Of a stretch of DNA of 23,807 bases, positions 22,355 through 23,807 are shown piece by piece (position 1 is the stretch's first letter; each line of letters opens with the position of its first letter). Both the position numbers and the translations under genes were made by a program. The DNA is from Desulfobacteraceae bacterium. Its GTDB lineage: Bacteria; Desulfobacterota; DSM-4660; Desulfatiglandales; HGW-15. The stretch lies in assembly GCA_003819975.1 (NCBI GenBank), contig RPPU01000006.1:1-23807 (forward strand). Reading direction: 5' to 3'. The notes under the pieces were generated by a model that saw only the letters and a list, made by a program, of their open reading frames with translations, was not told where the DNA came from and did no database searches.

Positions 22355-23029
22355 ATGCCTCAAATACAAAAACCGGACGCTAAAACATCAAACCAAAGTC
22401 GGATATTACGAAAACCTTCGCGAACCAGGCCGGCCTTATGGCTGATCGATCTAAATGGCCGCCAGGTTGTGATCAAAGATTACAGTGTCAACCGGTTTTT
22501 ATATCGCTATCTCGTGGGGCGTTTTTTGATCTGGCGTGAAACCAAAGCCTACCGCCGTTTACGCGGACTAAAGGGCGTACCGCGATTTTACGGTCAAATG
22601 GCCGGTCCGGCCTTGGTTATGGAGGCTGTTCCGGGTGAAAGCGTGGAAAACCTGGAAAAAGTGCAAAAACTGCCTGAGGAGTTTTTCAATACCCTACGCG
22701 CTCTGGTGGATGCGTTTCATGAACGCGGCCTGGCTCATTGCGATTTAAAACGGGCGCCTAATATTTTAGTCGGTAAGTATAGAGAGCCCTATATTGTGGA
22801 CTGGTCTGCCGCGATTACTTTTCCTGAATTCCGGTTTTTCCCGTTCAATCTCATCTACCGCCGTTTTCTCCTGGATGACTTGAATGCCGTCACCAAACTG
22901 CAATTAAGACATTGCCCGCAAAGCCTAAGCCCGGCTGAACGCAAACGCTATTTTCAACGCAGCCGCACGGAAAGGCTCATCAGAAAAATCAGGGACCTAT
23001 CCCGGGAATTTTTGCAAAAAATTGCTTAG
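22355..23029 (+). CDS. Kdo/WaaP/RIO-like small-molecule or protein kinase
   Basis: This 224-residue kinase-fold protein has the ATP lysine Lys41 (QVVIKDYS), MEAVPG as hinge (89-94), the catalytic loop HCDLKRAPNILV (128-139, with Asp130, Lys132 and Asn136), and DWSAAI (149-154) where DFG is normally found. RFLLDDLNAVTKLQLRH follows, a stretch I recall from a family found in several uncultured lineages and annotated as lipopolysaccharide kinase or RIO-like. It is shorter than Ser/Thr kinases and lacks the activation segment and most of the C-lobe, like KdkA/WaaP. A role in phosphorylating lipid A core sugar or another envelope glycolipid is possible but not shown. No LPS genes adjoin it. AGGGGA precedes the ATG. 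Confidence 0.78.
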   Translation: MPQIQKPDAKTSNQSRILRKPSRTRPALWLIDLNGRQVVIKDYSVNRFLYRYLVGRFLIWRETKAYRRLRGLKGVPRFYGQMAGPALVMEAVPGESVENLEKVQKLPEEFFNTLRALVDAFHERGLAHCDLKRAPNILVGKYREPYIVDWSAAITFPEFRFFPFNLIYRRFLLDDLNAVTKLQLRHCPQSLSPAERKRYFQRSRTERLIRKIRDLSREFLQKIA

Positions 23030-23078
23030 AATGGTACAAGTTAAATTGCGCTTAAAAGGGCCAAAGTTTTATCGAAAG

Positions 23079-23273
23079 ACGTCTTCCGCAACTTTTTTTC
23101 AAACGGCAACTTATTGAATAACTGAACTTTATCGTAAGATCGGCAAGCGCAGCACCATGTATCTTGACACCCATAATTTTTTTTCAATTCCGGATAAGTT
23201 TAACAATAGCGGCGCTTGCCGTAACTGCCCAAATGCCATTAGTTGCCGTTTGAAAAAGAGTTGCGGAAGACGT
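23079..23273. mobile_element. MITE-like element, 195 bp with 33-bp terminal inverted repeats
   Basis: The left end starts ACGTCTTCCGCAACTT and runs to 23111; the right end, 23241-23273, is its reverse complement with a single mismatch in 33. The 129-bp interior has no gene but holds a second inverted repeat, CGGCAAGCGC (23141-23150) and GCGCTTGCCG (23212-23221). No clear target-site duplication is visible at the flanks (CGAAAG and AAACCT). It could be a non-autonomous transposon mobilised in trans, or a large RNA hairpin. It occupies the gap between the kinase and dehydratase genes. Confidence 0.75.
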
Positions 23274-23323
23274 AAACCTATTTTGGTTCCGGCTCGTCCG
23301 GGTTGGGGTTGACTGAGACGGTT

Positions 23324-23807
23324 TTAAGGGATTTGACCGTTTAGAATAACGGCCAATTTAGCAAAATCGATATTCCCGCCCGATATAATGCAGACGATTT
23401 TCCCTTTGCCGGCTTGACCGGACAAAACCGCAGCCAGGCTGGCCGCGCCCGCGCCTTCCGCCACCACGCAGTTTTTTTTGATCAACAAGCGCATGGCTTC
23501 GGCGATCTCAGCCAACGACACCACCAAGGCCCCGTCCAACAAACAGCTCACCATGGGCCACATCTCGGGCAACACACTTTTACCGCCGATCCCTTCCACA
23601 AAAGAGGGTCTGTAATCAATTGCTTCCGGTCGGCCTGATTTCAAGGCAGCCGATAAAGGCGCGGCCGTCTCGACCTCACAGGCAAAAATCTTGGTATCCG
23701 GTTTAAGCGCCCGTAGGGCCGAAGCAATACCCGAACTCAACCCGCCGCCGCCATAGGGGATCACAACCGTGTCTACTGTCGGCAATTCTTCCAGGATTTC
23801 AAGCCCG
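23324..23807 (-). CDS. Threonine/serine dehydratase family enzyme, C-terminal part
   Basis: The gene runs off the right edge; about 160 C-terminal residues are visible. Landmarks are the PLP phosphate-binding loop PYGGGGLSSGIA, the strand IFACEVETAAPLSAALKSGR, the VEGIGGKSV region, KKNCVVAEGAGAASLAAVLS, and the closing IVCIISGGNIDF, with the serine that contacts the PLP ring nitrogen. These fit fold-type II threonine ammonia-lyase or serine dehydratase/racemase. The protein ends about 12 residues after SGGNID, so it has no ACT domain and would not have the isoleucine feedback control of biosynthetic IlvA. The N-terminal half with the PLP lysine is outside the window. Confidence 0.9.
   Translation of the reverse strand, partial: GLEILEELPTVDTVVIPYGGGGLSSGIASALRALKPDTKIFACEVETAAPLSAALKSGRPEAIDYRPSFVEGIGGKSVLPEMWPMVSCLLDGALVVSLAEIAEAMRLLIKKNCVVAEGAGAASLAAVLSGQAGKGKIVCIISGGNIDFAKLAVILNGQIP

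Noticed and set aside
1..23807. CRISPR arrays, tRNA or rRNA genes
   Set aside because: No regularly spaced direct repeats of 25-40 bp and no tRNA-like T-loop/acceptor pairing were found by eye. The GGTTCAAA-like stretch near 6030 belongs to the palindrome.

Overview
The window reads as a chromosomal segment of an uncultured diderm bacterium of roughly 50% GC. The sugar-binding protein has a plain Sec signal peptide with no lipobox, which implies a periplasm. The HisRS type, the Kdo/RIO-like kinase and the intergenic repeats resemble what I recall from uncultured lineages such as Omnitrophota or Desulfobacterota. This placement is a guess; no rRNA or tRNA gene is visible.

Layout. 1-1487: the 3' part of a hybrid sensor kinase (end of the HATPase domain, receiver, PAS, unusual C-terminal domain) running in from the left edge. 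1653-9758: a dispersed sugar uptake and activation cluster on the + strand, with two MalF/MalG-type permeases, a NahK/AmgK-like anomeric sugar kinase, a separately promoted and terminated periplasmic binding protein, a sugar-1-phosphate nucleotidyltransferase and a MalK-type ATPase. A low-GC island (about 4579-6020) with a BrnT toxin, its probable antitoxin and a small membrane protein splits the cluster between kinase and binding protein. 9755-11478: three minus-strand genes (membrane protein with a pseudopilin-like tail, lipoprotein, GNAT acetyltransferase). 11748-12641: an EamA transporter. 12808-15355: two VapBC modules flanking an alginate-lyase-family gene that has lost its N-terminus. 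15435-18851: aspS and hisS. 19099-20521: an ArsA/Get3-like ATPase with a C-terminal HSP20-like domain, overlapping a small conserved-looking gene. 20716-22119: an IlvE-like aminotransferase and an IHF/HU gene. 22355-23029: a Kdo/RIO-like kinase. 23079-23273: a MITE-like element. 23324 to the right edge: the C-terminal part of a threonine/serine dehydratase.

How the genes work together. The ABC genes, the anomeric kinase and the nucleotidyltransferase suggest import of a (amino)sugar, phosphorylation at C1 and direct conversion to an NDP-sugar. This is analogous to the NahK and AmgK-MurU salvage routes but has a dedicated importer. The rest is housekeeping plus defence/stability modules.

The intergenic regions are full of small palindromic elements: two perfect 28-bp palindromes sharing GTAGGGG ends but with different cores; three copies of a hairpin element with a TGAGA(G/C)G motif and changed but still fully paired stems; a 195-bp element with 33-bp terminal inverted repeats; and GGATGAAGG-type and CACAGAG-type tandem motifs. 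These are the most unexplained signals here.
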